This document shows, one piece after another, positions 32,160 through 39,184 of a DNA stretch of 47,686 nucleotides. Position numbers and translations under genes: made by a program. Within the stretch, counting starts at the first letter, position 1; every line of letters begins with the position of its first letter. The stretch comes from Rheinheimera sp. (GTDB lineage Bacteria > Pseudomonadota > Gammaproteobacteria > Enterobacterales > Alteromonadaceae), in assembly GCA_003482455.1 (NCBI GenBank), contig DMYW01000047.1:1-47686 (forward strand), read 5' to 3'. The notes under the pieces are model-generated. The model did not search any database, was not told the DNA's origin, and saw only the letters and a list, made by a program, of their open reading frames with translations.

Positions 32160-32893
32160 CGAATTATCGAAACGGAGTTATAAACCGCCAATATAAGGCA
32201 TGACACTAATGGAAACGCAAAGTCGAATGAAACTTTATTAGTCAGCATCGTGGGGCAGAAACGAAGAAGACTATAGCTCATGAGCTTGTAACTTGATTGG
32301 TCGTTGAGACTAGTTTTACTCAGTTCATATTTACCATTTTGTAGGTAATTAACATCAGCTCGTTTCACACCGTAACTAAGTAAAACATCATTAAATAAAT
32401 CTAGATCAATACGTTCGCAATTCATGAAAATTGAGACTGTGCGCCAATTTTCAAAAGCCAGAGTGAATCTCAAGTAACGGCCAGGTTCACCTTTTCCGTG
32501 CGGGTAAATTTTCACCAAAACTGAACCAACTTGGTTGATTGGGTTGCCTCCTATTTCGTAACTGCATTCAATAGTAGGGTCTGCAAAAATATCACTAATA
32601 AGAAATCTACACTTGGTTGAAGCTAAATATTTCCCCAGCGACATCGTCATCACCTGCAAAAGTGATTCCGAGTTATGAAGTGCATATCTGTAGATCGCAT
32701 AAAATAGGAAACATAAGAACAAGTGCTGAAATCCGAGAGCATTATTTATCCTAACCTCTGGAAGTGCCGGGATTTTAATTGTCGTAGTGATGAGCTGAAC
32801 ATCCAAAAAATTGTATGCCATTCCGATAATCAATATCGTCAGAAGGCCTTTCCCAGTGCTTGTAAACCAACTTTCTGCTTGCGGAATATTCAT
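32141..32893 (-). CDS. Accessory membrane protein, unknown function
   Basis: 250 residues. Two hydrophobic segments near the N-terminus (LLTILIIGMAYNFLDV and FQHLFLCFLFYAIYRYAL), a soluble domain of about 140 residues with Cys and aromatic residues, and a C-terminal hydrophobic segment (FAFPLVSCLILAVYNSVSII). DNA is AT-richer than in the late genes. It follows the lipoprotein gene by 5 bp and is followed by three terminator-like hairpins, so the two look like an independent accessory operon. No family recognised; it may alter the lysogen's envelope. Confidence 0.65.
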   Translation of the reverse strand: MNIPQAESWFTSTGKGLLTILIIGMAYNFLDVQLITTTIKIPALPEVRINNALGFQHLFLCFLFYAIYRYALHNSESLLQVMTMSLGKYLASTKCRFLISDIFADPTIECSYEIGGNPINQVGSVLVKIYPHGKGEPGRYLRFTLAFENWRTVSIFMNCERIDLDLFNDVLLSYGVKRADVNYLQNGKYELSKTSLNDQSSYKLMSYSLLRFCPTMLTNKVSFDFAFPLVSCLILAVYNSVSIIRATFGA

Positions 32894-32898
32894 GAAAC

Positions 32899-33540
32899 TT
32901 AAATCTCACATTGCTTAAGTGCTTTTGATAGAGAAATGTTTATTTCCACTTCCCCTATCGACGACTGCATTGCCGGCATATTGCTGAAGATACCAGCTTG
33001 GTAAATCAGCTTTCGGCCATTCTTGATTTCTTCTAGCAGCGCTTTGGCTTTATCTCCTGTGGCCACTGTATATGTTGAAACCATTGCCTTTTGGGCTTTG
33101 CTGGCGTTATCTATAGCGCTAATGACCAGTTTTTTCTGATCTTCAGGCAGGGATTCATAACTCGCTTTCATTGATGCAATCATCGGATCAACCTTTTCAT
33201 CAACTGGCGTTTCAGTGATAGAAATGTCATAAGCCTTATTTGAATCAACCCGAATTTTTACATCACCAACAGGAATTGGGTAGCGGCCACCAGAGCGAAC
33301 GCCAACCATAAGGACTCCATTCTTTATTTGAATCAGTGGGTAATACTTGTTGTTTGATGTAACAACGCTGGTTTCAGTGAAGAAATCGCCGGTAGATACA
33401 AAACACTCAACTTCACCACTGAATCGGTCATGCTTGACCGATGCAGCCCACGGGCCGCTCGAGTCGCTACTATCACTCGACGTAGATGCGCAGCCTGCGA
33501 TTAGCGCCAGAGAGGCCAACCAAATAATCCCTTTCATCAT
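32899..33540 (-). CDS. Prophage-encoded lipoprotein, unknown function
   Basis: 213 residues. The signal peptide ends in a lipobox (LALIAGCAS) followed by a Ser/Asp-rich linker (TSSDSSDSSGPW). The mature part has a beta-rich domain (about 30-115) and a helical C-terminal domain, with Cys47 and Cys211 that could form a disulfide. It lies downstream of the Q-like gene but after a gap with a plus-strand gene, in AT-rich DNA, which suggests separate acquisition. Lysogen-expressed lipoproteins often block adsorption of related phages, but that is inference here. Confidence 0.7.
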   Translation of the reverse strand: MMKGIIWLASLALIAGCASTSSDSSDSSGPWAASVKHDRFSGEVECFVSTGDFFTETSVVTSNNKYYPLIQIKNGVLMVGVRSGGRYPIPVGDVKIRVDSNKAYDISITETPVDEKVDPMIASMKASYESLPEDQKKLVISAIDNASKAQKAMVSTYTVATGDKAKALLEEIKNGRKLIYQAGIFSNMPAMQSSIGEVEINISLSKALKQCEI

Positions 33541-33584
33541 AATTTCCCAAAAGACATACAGTTAATCAATTTCTAACATATCAG

Positions 33585-33612
33585 TTGGAAAATTTAAAGC
33601 TCAGCCTATGAT
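33585..33612 (+). promoter_or_regulatory. Sigma-70-type promoter of the 74-residue plus-strand gene
   Basis: TTGGAA (33585-33590), a 16-bp spacer and TATGAT (33607-33612) lie just before an AAGGAGG ribosome site. Each box differs from consensus by one or two bases. Confidence 0.55.
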
Positions 33613-33629
33613 TAACGAAGGAGGTAATG

Positions 33630-33854
33630 ATGAAAACTGAGGCAATACCAAAGAAGACAATCGTGGCTGCGCTGGCCGTTGCAGACATGTATTCCCGTAT
33701 TGAGCATGTTGGCATGCATGACCCAAAAACCTTGGCGCATGCCCAAACGATCGGGACGTATCTGCTTGGCGACGATAAGCAAGTCACCGAGGAAAATCTT
33801 AAAGCGGCAATCGGACATATTGCCCTAATCTACGGTGGCTCAGAGAAAAATTGA
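33630..33854 (+). CDS. Small unknown protein on the strand opposite to the early operon
   Basis: 74 residues: MKTEAIPKKTIVAALAVADMYSRI..., mostly helical, no membrane segment, no Cys. The second of two adjacent ATGs (33630) has the better five-base spacing from GGAGG. It has its own promoter and its 3' end overlaps the end of the Q-like gene by 15 bases in convergent orientation. That makes its transcript antisense to part of the antiterminator gene. It may be expressed in lysogens. No family recognised. Confidence 0.65.
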   Translation: MKTEAIPKKTIVAALAVADMYSRIEHVGMHDPKTLAHAQTIGTYLLGDDKQVTEENLKAAIGHIALIYGGSEKN

Positions 33855-34181
33855 TAGGGTAGTTTCAACCTTCAAAATCGCTTTTTCCCCTTTGTCGGTC
33901 AATTGAGCGCCTTGCACGTAAACCGAACGGAGCAAAACCCTTTCCTCTGGTACCAGATATTTACTGATCACCTTATCAATTTCAGCGATATAGTCAGGGA
34001 CAAAGATACCGTCAGCACCATGACTATATAAGTGCTTATCTGATCGCGAACTGACACCAAGAACACCAACCTCCATCATTGTGGCGGTAATTGAGCGACT
34101 GGCAAAACCAAGCCCGTTTTCCTTCTCAGACCAGAACCGGCCCCAGCGTCGCAGAGCTTGGCGAACTTCTTTTAGTGTCAT
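33840..34181 (-). CDS. Q-like late antiterminator
   Basis: 113 residues from the ATG at 34181, overlapping the previous stop as TGATG with GGAGG upstream. The start (LKEVRQALRRWGRFW), GADGIFVPDYIAEIDKVISKYLVPEERVLLRSVYVQG and the following short end follow the pattern of phage antitermination protein Q. It is the last gene of the early minus-strand operon and sits ahead of terminators and the lysis genes, the same logic as in lambda. Q lets RNA polymerase pass terminators in the late operon. The match is by pattern, so moderately sure. Confidence 0.7.
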   Translation of the reverse strand: MTLKEVRQALRRWGRFWSEKENGLGFASRSITATMMEVGVLGVSSRSDKHLYSHGADGIFVPDYIAEIDKVISKYLVPEERVLLRSVYVQGAQLTDKGEKAILKVETTLSIFL

Positions 34182-34390
34182 CACGCCTCCAGCAGTTTCA
34201 TTGCTTGCGGTACTTCGACCCCGCAAATCTGATCACAAATCATGAATACAGCTGAAAAGCCCGGCTCAGCCCTTTTTGACTCCCACCGCTGTAGAGTACG
34301 ACGACCAAACCCACTGAGTGACGCCAATTCGTCTTGGGTCATGCCGCGGGCTGTTCTGGCCACTTTAATCAAATCACCGCCGTGCACCAT
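34181..34390 (-). CDS. Small HTH-XRE DNA-binding protein
   Basis: 69 residues from the ATG at 34390, with GGAGG five bases upstream. MTQDELASLSGFGRRTLQRWESKRAEPG is a helix-turn-helix of the Cro/C1 type, with the recognition helix at GRRTLQRWE. It lies between the RuvC-like gene (overlap 17 bases) and the Q-like gene, so it is expressed in the early operon. It may regulate early or late transcription; the target is unknown. Confidence 0.85.
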   Translation of the reverse strand: MVHGGDLIKVARTARGMTQDELASLSGFGRRTLQRWESKRAEPGFSAVFMICDQICGVEVPQAMKLLEA

Positions 34391-34823
34391 ATCGACCTCC
34401 ATACAACGCAATCAGAGCAGCATCACGCTGGTCTTCATTGCTGGAACCATTCCATTGCGTCATGCGCTTGAACATGTCCGCATCCTTCTTTGCCGCCTTG
34501 GCGTATCCCATAAGGGGAGGGACCATTTCCACTGGAACGCCGTGCGAGGCAATAAACTCGGCAAGCAAAGTGGCTGCAGCTTTAACTTGGCCAACGTTCT
34601 GCGCCACCTTCAACCGAGCCAGAGCATTTAAGCCTGGGCGGTCGAAAATTGGCTTGTTGTAGTTAGGATCTTCCATCGCCACTGTGGCGCCATCCTTTAC
34701 CCAGCGCTCGCGACAAAACAGCACAAGGTTGACTGCATCCAGTGAAAGTAGCTCTTTGATTTCGCCGCAATCGACCACAGCAACACCAGATTTGCGCAGA
34801 TCAGGGTCAATGCCAATAATCAT
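34374..34823 (-). CDS. RuvC-like Holliday junction resolvase
   Basis: 149 residues from the ATG at 34823 (overlap ATGA with the previous gene). The RNase H-like start MIIGIDPDLRKSGVAVVD contains the first catalytic Asp (GIDPDLRKSG); a Glu in VAMEDPN and the acidic pair in SNEDQRDAALIALYG complete the expected active site. Phage RuvC-type enzymes resolve branched DNA before packaging, taking the place of lambda NinG or RusA. It lies in the replication/recombination operon. Fairly sure. Confidence 0.85.
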   Translation of the reverse strand: MIIGIDPDLRKSGVAVVDCGEIKELLSLDAVNLVLFCRERWVKDGATVAMEDPNYNKPIFDRPGLNALARLKVAQNVGQVKAAATLLAEFIASHGVPVEMVPPLMGYAKAAKKDADMFKRMTQWNGSSNEDQRDAALIALYGGRYGARR

Positions 34824-35035
34824 GGAGCCACCCCGCGCAACACTGATAGTGCGTACTGTGCTCGAGCTAGGTCTGCTGGCTGGCATGCTGATTGAACCCA
34901 GTCTCGAACCATGCAGCTCACAGCGGCATCAAGTTGGTTAGCTGCTTCAGACAGCTTAAAGCTGGCCTCTGGGCTAGTCGCGCAGAGTTGATTTTGGATG
35001 CAATCCTGTTCACGCTGTTCGTCGTAGTGCCCCAT
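34820..35035 (-). CDS. Small early protein, unknown
   Basis: 71 residues from the ATG at 35035, with GGAGAGG upstream. Largely helical, four Cys residues (EQDCIQNQLCATS, AVSCMVRDWVQSACQ) but no clear zinc-finger spacing. Its stop overlaps the RuvC-like start. It lies in the early operon between two recombination genes. No family recognised. Confidence 0.6.
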   Translation of the reverse strand: MGHYDEQREQDCIQNQLCATSPEASFKLSEAANQLDAAVSCMVRDWVQSACQPADLARAQYALSVLRGVAP

Positions 35036-35104
35036 TAAACACCTCTCCAATATTCCGCCGCTGAAAAATGCCAACCAGCGCCAAAGCCAATAAACACGCA
35101 GCTA

Positions 35105-36313
35105 TCAGGCCGCCCGCTTGTTTCTCAATGCCTGCATAATGCCTGCGCCAACACCCTGAGTTTTTAGCCACTCGTGGTACAACTCCAACGCTTCCATACG
35201 CTTGGCCAAACCATCGGTTTTGATGTAAACGGCATCCAACCCACGCGGCTTGTGGTTCAGCAATCGCTCGCCAATCCAGTAATCGATACCCAGCTCAGCC
35301 CACGCCGACCGAGCTAATTTTCGTAAATCATGTGCAGACCACTTGCCCTTGCTGACCAACCTGATAGCATCCTGCGCCGCTTGGCTGCTGATAGCTTCTT
35401 GGCCTGATGGAAACAAAAGATCCGAACTTGCCGACTGGCAGGCTTGGTAAGCGCGGAGCAGTTCCTCGGCCAGCGGAGTTATCGGCAGTACATGCGTCAC
35501 ATTGGTCTTGGTCAGCTCCGCTGGAATGACAATCATGCGGCTCACCCAATCCACCATCGACCAACGCAACTGGCGCGTCTCACCAATGCGTGTTGCGAAC
35601 ATGAGCATCACGACCACTAAGCCCCAGCCAAGCTCCGCAGCGCTTTGCAATTGCTCAAGGACTGTGGGCAGCTTATTGAGCATCAATCGGCCTTCTTTAG
35701 GCAGGATCCGCTTTTGAACATGGTCGACGAACTTCATGCCGGCCATGTAATCGCGGTGCAGTAAATCCATTTTGGCGCCCATCGATACCGCCGTTTTAAG
35801 CGTGCCCCAGTATTTGCGCATCGTGCTTGGCTTTAAGCCTTCACCCATCAGCGGCAGGATCAGCTTGCTATCGATGTTGGCTTTGGTCAGGTTCGCCAGT
35901 GGCATATCACCAAGCCGCGGTATTAGGTGCGCTGTGATAGCACTGGCAACAGCATTGCGCCAAACACGTGACTTGCTGTGGTCTTTGTCGGTGCGCTGCA
36001 TGTACCAGGTGAGCAGATCACCCACGGTTTCAAATCGGTCTGCACTCGGTTCATCTCCAACGGCCATCTGCGCAAGAAGGGTAGGGACCATTGCCTGAAC
36101 ATCTTTGGTTTTCAATGTCGGGAAATAGCCCACCCGGACACGCCGCTTTTGGCCGTTCTTGTATTGCACCAAGTACCAAGTGCCTTTTTGGCGGTCGCTG
36201 TGGACGCGCAAAGCCAATGGCTGGCGAATGTCGCGCAACTCGCTTACTTCTGACTGAGCCAATGCCCGGCCAATGCTCGCATCCGACAGTTGCACAGCCA
36301 CAGACTTACTCAT
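35105..36313 (-). CDS. Second tyrosine recombinase, in the replication operon
   Basis: 402 residues. It has an N-terminal DUF4102-like region (SDRQKGTWYLVQYKNGQKRRVRVGYFPTL), a core-binding domain (about 95-195) and a catalytic domain with the full set: Arg in FATRIGETRQL, Lys in ELTKTN, HDLRK for the His-x-x-Arg box, NHKPRG and Tyr in DAVYIKTD. It is closer to P4-type integrases than to the attL integrase. It overlaps the DnaC-like gene (ATGA) and so is expressed with replication genes. It probably acts during replication (dimer or concatemer resolution) rather than integration; this is inference. Confidence 0.88.
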   Translation of the reverse strand: MSKSVAVQLSDASIGRALAQSEVSELRDIRQPLALRVHSDRQKGTWYLVQYKNGQKRRVRVGYFPTLKTKDVQAMVPTLLAQMAVGDEPSADRFETVGDLLTWYMQRTDKDHSKSRVWRNAVASAITAHLIPRLGDMPLANLTKANIDSKLILPLMGEGLKPSTMRKYWGTLKTAVSMGAKMDLLHRDYMAGMKFVDHVQKRILPKEGRLMLNKLPTVLEQLQSAAELGWGLVVVMLMFATRIGETRQLRWSMVDWVSRMIVIPAELTKTNVTHVLPITPLAEELLRAYQACQSASSDLLFPSGQEAISSQAAQDAIRLVSKGKWSAHDLRKLARSAWAELGIDYWIGERLLNHKPRGLDAVYIKTDGLAKRMEALELYHEWLKTQGVGAGIMQALRNKRAA

Positions 36314-37086
36314 GCTGTTCTCCGAAGGCCGCGCATGCTGCCCCAGTTGAATGCAACCAATTTGCCGCCGTCTTGGCGCAAGCGATCGAATGCTCGCTCA
36401 CCGATGGCTTCGACAATTCCTTTCTTGTCCAAGTTTGAGATCAGGACGGTTGGCAACATAGCCTTGTACCGGCCGTCGATAATTTCGAAAATCAGAAGAA
36501 GTTCAGTTTCGGTACCACGCTGCTGGCCAACTTCATCAATCACCAACAGATCAAGCTGGACAAGCTCTCTGATGATGTCTGTTTCTGTTTTGCAGCCGGT
36601 TTTTTGCCATGAATCCTTAATATCGCGAACGATGTGGCCAAGATTGACAATCCGAACGCGCCGGCCAGAAGACAGGAGGCGATTTACCATTGCGCACGCC
36701 AGCATGGTTTTGCCAGTCCCGACTTGGCCAGACATCACCAAATTGGCATGACCGCCACCGGCAATGTGATCTGCGTATGCAACGCATTCAGACAATGCTT
36801 TTCTTTGCTCGTGGGTTTCTGCAACGAACGATTCAAAGCATGATTGGACATAGCGCAAGCCAACACCGGCTTCACAACGCTTACGCTCAACACGCGCTTG
36901 TTCTTCACGTTGACGACGCGCCGCATCATCGTTTTGCTCTTTGACTTTGAGCGCAGCCGCGCACTGTGGGCAGGTATCAGACACGAAGAATTTTGGCCCC
37001 ATCGGTTGATATCTAAAATTAAACGGCCCGTGCTCAGCGCAAACTCCCGCTTCTGGAACTAATGGCATGGAATCAATCATTCGCAT
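36310..37086 (-). CDS. DnaC/IstB-like helicase loader ATPase
   Basis: 258 residues from the ATG at 37086, which overlaps the O-like stop as TGATG, with GGGAG upstream. An N-terminal zinc finger (Cys16, His19, Cys39, Cys42) is followed by a coiled coil and an AAA+ domain: Walker A GQVGTGKT at 120-127, Walker B LLVIDE near 180-185, and the sensor region LPTVLISNLD. Phage DnaC-type proteins recruit the host DnaB helicase to the origin marked by the O-like protein. No dnaB gene is in the window, so host helicase use is expected. Confidence 0.92.
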   Translation of the reverse strand: MRMIDSMPLVPEAGVCAEHGPFNFRYQPMGPKFFVSDTCPQCAAALKVKEQNDDAARRQREEQARVERKRCEAGVGLRYVQSCFESFVAETHEQRKALSECVAYADHIAGGGHANLVMSGQVGTGKTMLACAMVNRLLSSGRRVRIVNLGHIVRDIKDSWQKTGCKTETDIIRELVQLDLLVIDEVGQQRGTETELLLIFEIIDGRYKAMLPTVLISNLDKKGIVEAIGERAFDRLRQDGGKLVAFNWGSMRGLRRTA

Positions 37087-37943
37087 CACAGATCTCCCGA
37101 TACGTAGTTTTGGCCAGCAAATGCTTGCGGGAACCGAGTTTGTGCCTGGTTGCCACGACGAATCATCCACTCCGCTTCAAAACCAGTCCAACCACGAGTC
37201 ACGGCTTCAGCCAAGCAATCATCAACGGTGAGGCCTGCGTTCGCGGCGATTTGAAGTTGTTTGGCCATTCGGTTGATCACGGTTTGCGAAACCAGCGCCT
37301 TTTTGTTTTTCCGCATTGCAAACCAGTCTTTCAGTGTTTGCTCTGATGGCATTGAAGGCCACTGGCTGTAATCCAGATTTTTTGGAGCGGTAGCGCGCTG
37401 GTTGTCTTTTGTAGGTTGTATTTGGTTAGTTGTATTTAAGTTGTCTTTGGTGTTGGTGCATTTGCTCCATCTTTTTGGTGCATTTGCTCCATCTTCGCGG
37501 AGCATTTGCTCCGCTTGTGTGGAGCATTTGCTCCGGTGCATTTGCTCCGTCCCTTTGCGCATGTTGGCCGCCTTGTTTGACTTAACAGACCAATCGCTGA
37601 CAACTTTATTAACCGAAATGAGCTTCATAATGCCCTGTTTTTCACAGGTAATTACGTTGCGTTCTGACAATGTATTTAACGCATCACGCACAGCTTTTTC
37701 TGATAGGCCAGTAAGTGTGACCAGGTACGTGTTAGTGACTCGATCTTCCTTTTTGTTGTAGCCATAGGTGCAGCGGATGACTGCCATCAATACTTGGTAT
37801 TGGCTACCACTGATATCCAACTGGCAGATGCTATCCAGTAGCTCATTGGCCAGTTTGCAATAGCCGTTCTCGATATCAGCCACCACGGCCCCCTCCGGTT
37901 TGACACCGGTTCGCAAAGGAATTACATTAGTTGCTACAGACAT
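37086..37943 (-). CDS. O-like replication initiator with internal origin
   Basis: 285 residues, GAGGAG before the ATG. The N-terminal half holds a winged helix of the phage O family (ANELLDSICQLDISGSQYQVLMAVIRCTYGYNKKEDRVTN, then LSEKAVRDALNTLSERNVI). The middle (about 130-165) is encoded by five iterons and is low in structure. The C-terminal part (about 190-285) is a helical DnaC-interacting type domain. O proteins bind iterons in their own gene and start bidirectional replication. It is the first replication gene, followed by the loader. Confidence 0.9.
   Translation of the reverse strand: MSVATNVIPLRTGVKPEGAVVADIENGYCKLANELLDSICQLDISGSQYQVLMAVIRCTYGYNKKEDRVTNTYLVTLTGLSEKAVRDALNTLSERNVITCEKQGIMKLISVNKVVSDWSVKSNKAANMRKGTEQMHRSKCSTQAEQMLREDGANAPKRWSKCTNTKDNLNTTNQIQPTKDNQRATAPKNLDYSQWPSMPSEQTLKDWFAMRKNKKALVSQTVINRMAKQLQIAANAGLTVDDCLAEAVTRGWTGFEAEWMIRRGNQAQTRFPQAFAGQNYVSGDL
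37455..37548. repeat. Phage replication origin: five iterons within the O-like gene
   Basis: GG(T/A)GCATTTGCTCC occurs at 37455, 37477, 37499, 37521 and 37535. The first four start exactly 22 bp apart; the last is 14 bp on. The GGAGCA-TT-TGCTCC form is a near-perfect dyad. Downstream in the direction of O transcription (37390-37454) is an AT-rich stretch suitable for unwinding. Iterons plus AT-rich DNA inside gene O is the layout of the lambda origin. Confidence 0.88.
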
Positions 37944-37952
37944 ATGATCTCC

Positions 37953-38183
37953 TCAAGGTTTGGTATGTCTCTGAAACCCCAGTTGCAGCTGGGGTTTTAT
38001 TTTTTCTAGGGCTGCGAACAGCAGCGCTGCACCATCTATGGCAGTCACGCGCAATCGCATTGAAATGCAGACGACCATTACAAATCGATTTAACCCTGTT
38101 GGGTTTGGCCATCTGCATTTCAATGCAACTGAGCTGTCTGTTCCAGCTGTCAGGTTGTCCTGTCGTCCGAGTCGCAACCTCAA
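37953..38183 (-). CDS. Possible leader ORF in the Cro-O interval (Ash/Icd-like, uncertain)
   Basis: An open frame of 76 codons from a TTG at 38183, reading ...SVALKCRWPNPTGLNRF then VVCISMRLRVTAIDGAALLFAALEKIKP. The motif CISMRL...IDGAALLFA recalls the Ash/Icd-like leader ORFs of P4-type and lambdoid prophages, but I cannot verify this. There is no ribosome site, and the frame runs through a long inverted repeat and a hairpin. It may be a regulatory RNA region rather than a gene. A cII homologue, expected here in lambda, is not visible. Confidence 0.25.
   Translation of the reverse strand: MRLRLGRQDNLTAGTDSSVALKCRWPNPTGLNRFVMVVCISMRLRVTAIDGAALLFAALEKIKPQLQLGFQRHTKP
37974..38005 (+). terminator. 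Plus-strand terminator upstream of the O-like gene
   Basis: CCCCAG (37977-37982), loop TTGCAG and CTGGGG (37989-37994) followed by TTTTATTTTTT. It is a strong terminator on the plus strand and a weaker hairpin on the minus strand. It would stop transcripts coming from the O gene side on the plus strand, such as antisense RNA. Confidence 0.75.
38057..38126. repeat. 15-bp inverted repeat with 40-bp spacer in the early leader
   Basis: GCATTGAAATGCAGA (38057-38071) is the exact complement of 38112-38126. Each arm also contains a small dyad (GCATT-GA-AATGC). The spacer has AAATCGATTT and a small AACCC/GGGTT hairpin. It lies in the untranslated stretch between the Cro-like and O-like genes (37944-38300), where no convincing gene is seen. 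Confidence 0.8.
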
Positions 38184-38300
38184 CTCGCGTATCCGTATTC
38201 AGCCGGTCTTACAAAGCTGAACGGTGACTACCTGCTTACGCTGTGGATCCACGCGCGGGAAACTGGCTAACGTGGCAGCACCGAACAGGCGCGGATTTTT

Positions 38301-38522
38301 TCAGCACAAAGCGTCTATCTGTTCGATAACAGGATGCTGTTCTGCACGCAAAATACTCTCAACTTGAGTTACGCCGGGGGTTATAATCTTTCCGTTCGCA
38401 AAATGTTGAAGATATGAACGACTTAGGCCTGATCGCTTTGACAGGTCATGAATCGTTTTTAGCTGCGAATGCTGTTGAACAATTTCTCGAGCAGCATCAA
38501 GTAGTTGAGATTTTTTTGACAT
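38301..38522 (-). CDS. Cro-like HTH regulator
   Basis: 73 residues, with a helix-turn-helix (LKTIHDLSKRSGLSRSYLQHFANGKI). It is the first gene of the minus-strand early operon and is divergent from the larger CI-like gene, exactly the place of cro. The upstream AT-rich gap contains several GTGA/TCAC half-site dyads. The ribosome site is weak (GG six bases upstream). It probably represses the CI-like gene and early transcription to favour lytic growth. Confidence 0.8.
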   Translation of the reverse strand: MSKKSQLLDAAREIVQQHSQLKTIHDLSKRSGLSRSYLQHFANGKIITPGVTQVESILRAEQHPVIEQIDALC

Positions 38523-38528
38523 GGAAAT

Positions 38529-38656
38529 ACCGATATATTCACTTTTGCAGTGATTATATTGGCCGAAGATTGCTGAGAGATCAAGTGAAAAGAATCACCA
38601 AAGCGGTTATTATTTTGTCCGTTTGCTTGTTAACATCAGTATCAAAGTGATATATT
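38529..38656. promoter_or_regulatory. Divergent immunity promoters with operator-like dyads
   Basis: The gap between the Cro-like and CI-like genes holds copies of a GTGA-N6-TCAC-type element: 38529-38542 (right half), 38550-38563 (left half), 38585-38598 (GTGAAAAGAATCAC, both halves) and 38647 onward (GTGATATATT). A minus-strand TATAAT lies at 38558-38553; a plus-strand TTGTTA (38627) and TATATT (38651) fit an 18-bp spaced promoter. Matching elements recur at 40590-40644. Confidence 0.6.
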
Positions 38657-38686
38657 TTTTTGAATACTTTTAGGTTTGGTGGGTGT

Positions 38687-39139
38687 ATGGCTACGTTAAA
38701 AGAGGTCTTTAAACGGAATTTTCTGTCCGTTGCACGCGCTCAAGGTGTAACTAGTGGGACAGCTTTGTCAAAACTGGCTGCGGAACACAAAAAGCAGATA
38801 GAAAAAACTTACTGCAACAGCATGCTGAAGGAAAACGACGAGCCGATTAACCTTTCGCTGGACAAGCTTGAGGCAATAAGCGCAGCTTTGAAGGTACCTG
38901 CTTACGATATGCTTAATCCATCGTTTAACTACGGCGCGAAAAGCCAAACGAAGTTTGACCTGGCTGTTTTAGCTGAATCATTGAAGCTTGTTCGACATAT
39001 CGCCGAGAGTGAAGGGATTGAGAATTTTGACTTTGAAAGCTCGCTGGCCAGTTACATCTATTTCGCGAAGCAAAACGATGTTCCTGAGGCGGAGCGTTAT
39101 GCTGAGGTAGCTCGGATAACGAGAGAGTTCATGAAGTAA
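38687..39139 (+). CDS. CI-like prophage repressor without cleavage domain
   Basis: 150 residues from the ATG at 38687 with GGTGGG before it. The N-terminus carries an HTH-like region (GTALSKLAAEHKKQ, LSLDKLEAISAALKVPAYDML), followed by a helical C-terminal part rich in Glu and Phe (LAESLKLVRHIAESEGIENFDF). There is no S24 peptidase domain with its Ser-Lys pair, so RecA-stimulated self-cleavage is not expected. Divergent to the Cro-like gene and ended by a strong terminator shared with the convergent gene. Role as the main repressor is inferred from position. Confidence 0.75.
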   Translation: MATLKEVFKRNFLSVARAQGVTSGTALSKLAAEHKKQIEKTYCNSMLKENDEPINLSLDKLEAISAALKVPAYDMLNPSFNYGAKSQTKFDLAVLAESLKLVRHIAESEGIENFDFESSLASYIYFAKQNDVPEAERYAEVARITREFMK

Positions 39140-39141
39140 AC

Positions 39142-39167
39142 AAAGGCGGTATTACCGCCTTTTTTAT
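39142..39167. terminator. Bidirectional terminator after the CI-like gene
   Basis: AAAGGCGGTA and TACCGCCTTT form 10-bp arms around one base and are followed by TTTATTTT on the plus strand; an A-run on the left serves the minus strand. It separates the repressor gene from the convergent membrane-protein pair. Confidence 0.88.
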
Positions 39168-39184
39168 TTTCCGCCTGTGCAGTT

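Noticed and set aside
31963..32196. 77-codon plus-strand frame after the SOS gene
   Set aside because: It runs through two terminator hairpins and the CGCCA dyads, has no ribosome site and shows no domain pattern.
37455..37548. Regular repeats as a CRISPR array
   Set aside because: Units are 14 bp with 8-bp or no spacers and lie inside a coding gene; no cas genes are near. They fit iterons.
37931..38227. 98-codon plus-strand frame in the early leader
   Set aside because: It crosses the strong plus-strand terminator at 37974-38005 and has no ribosome site.
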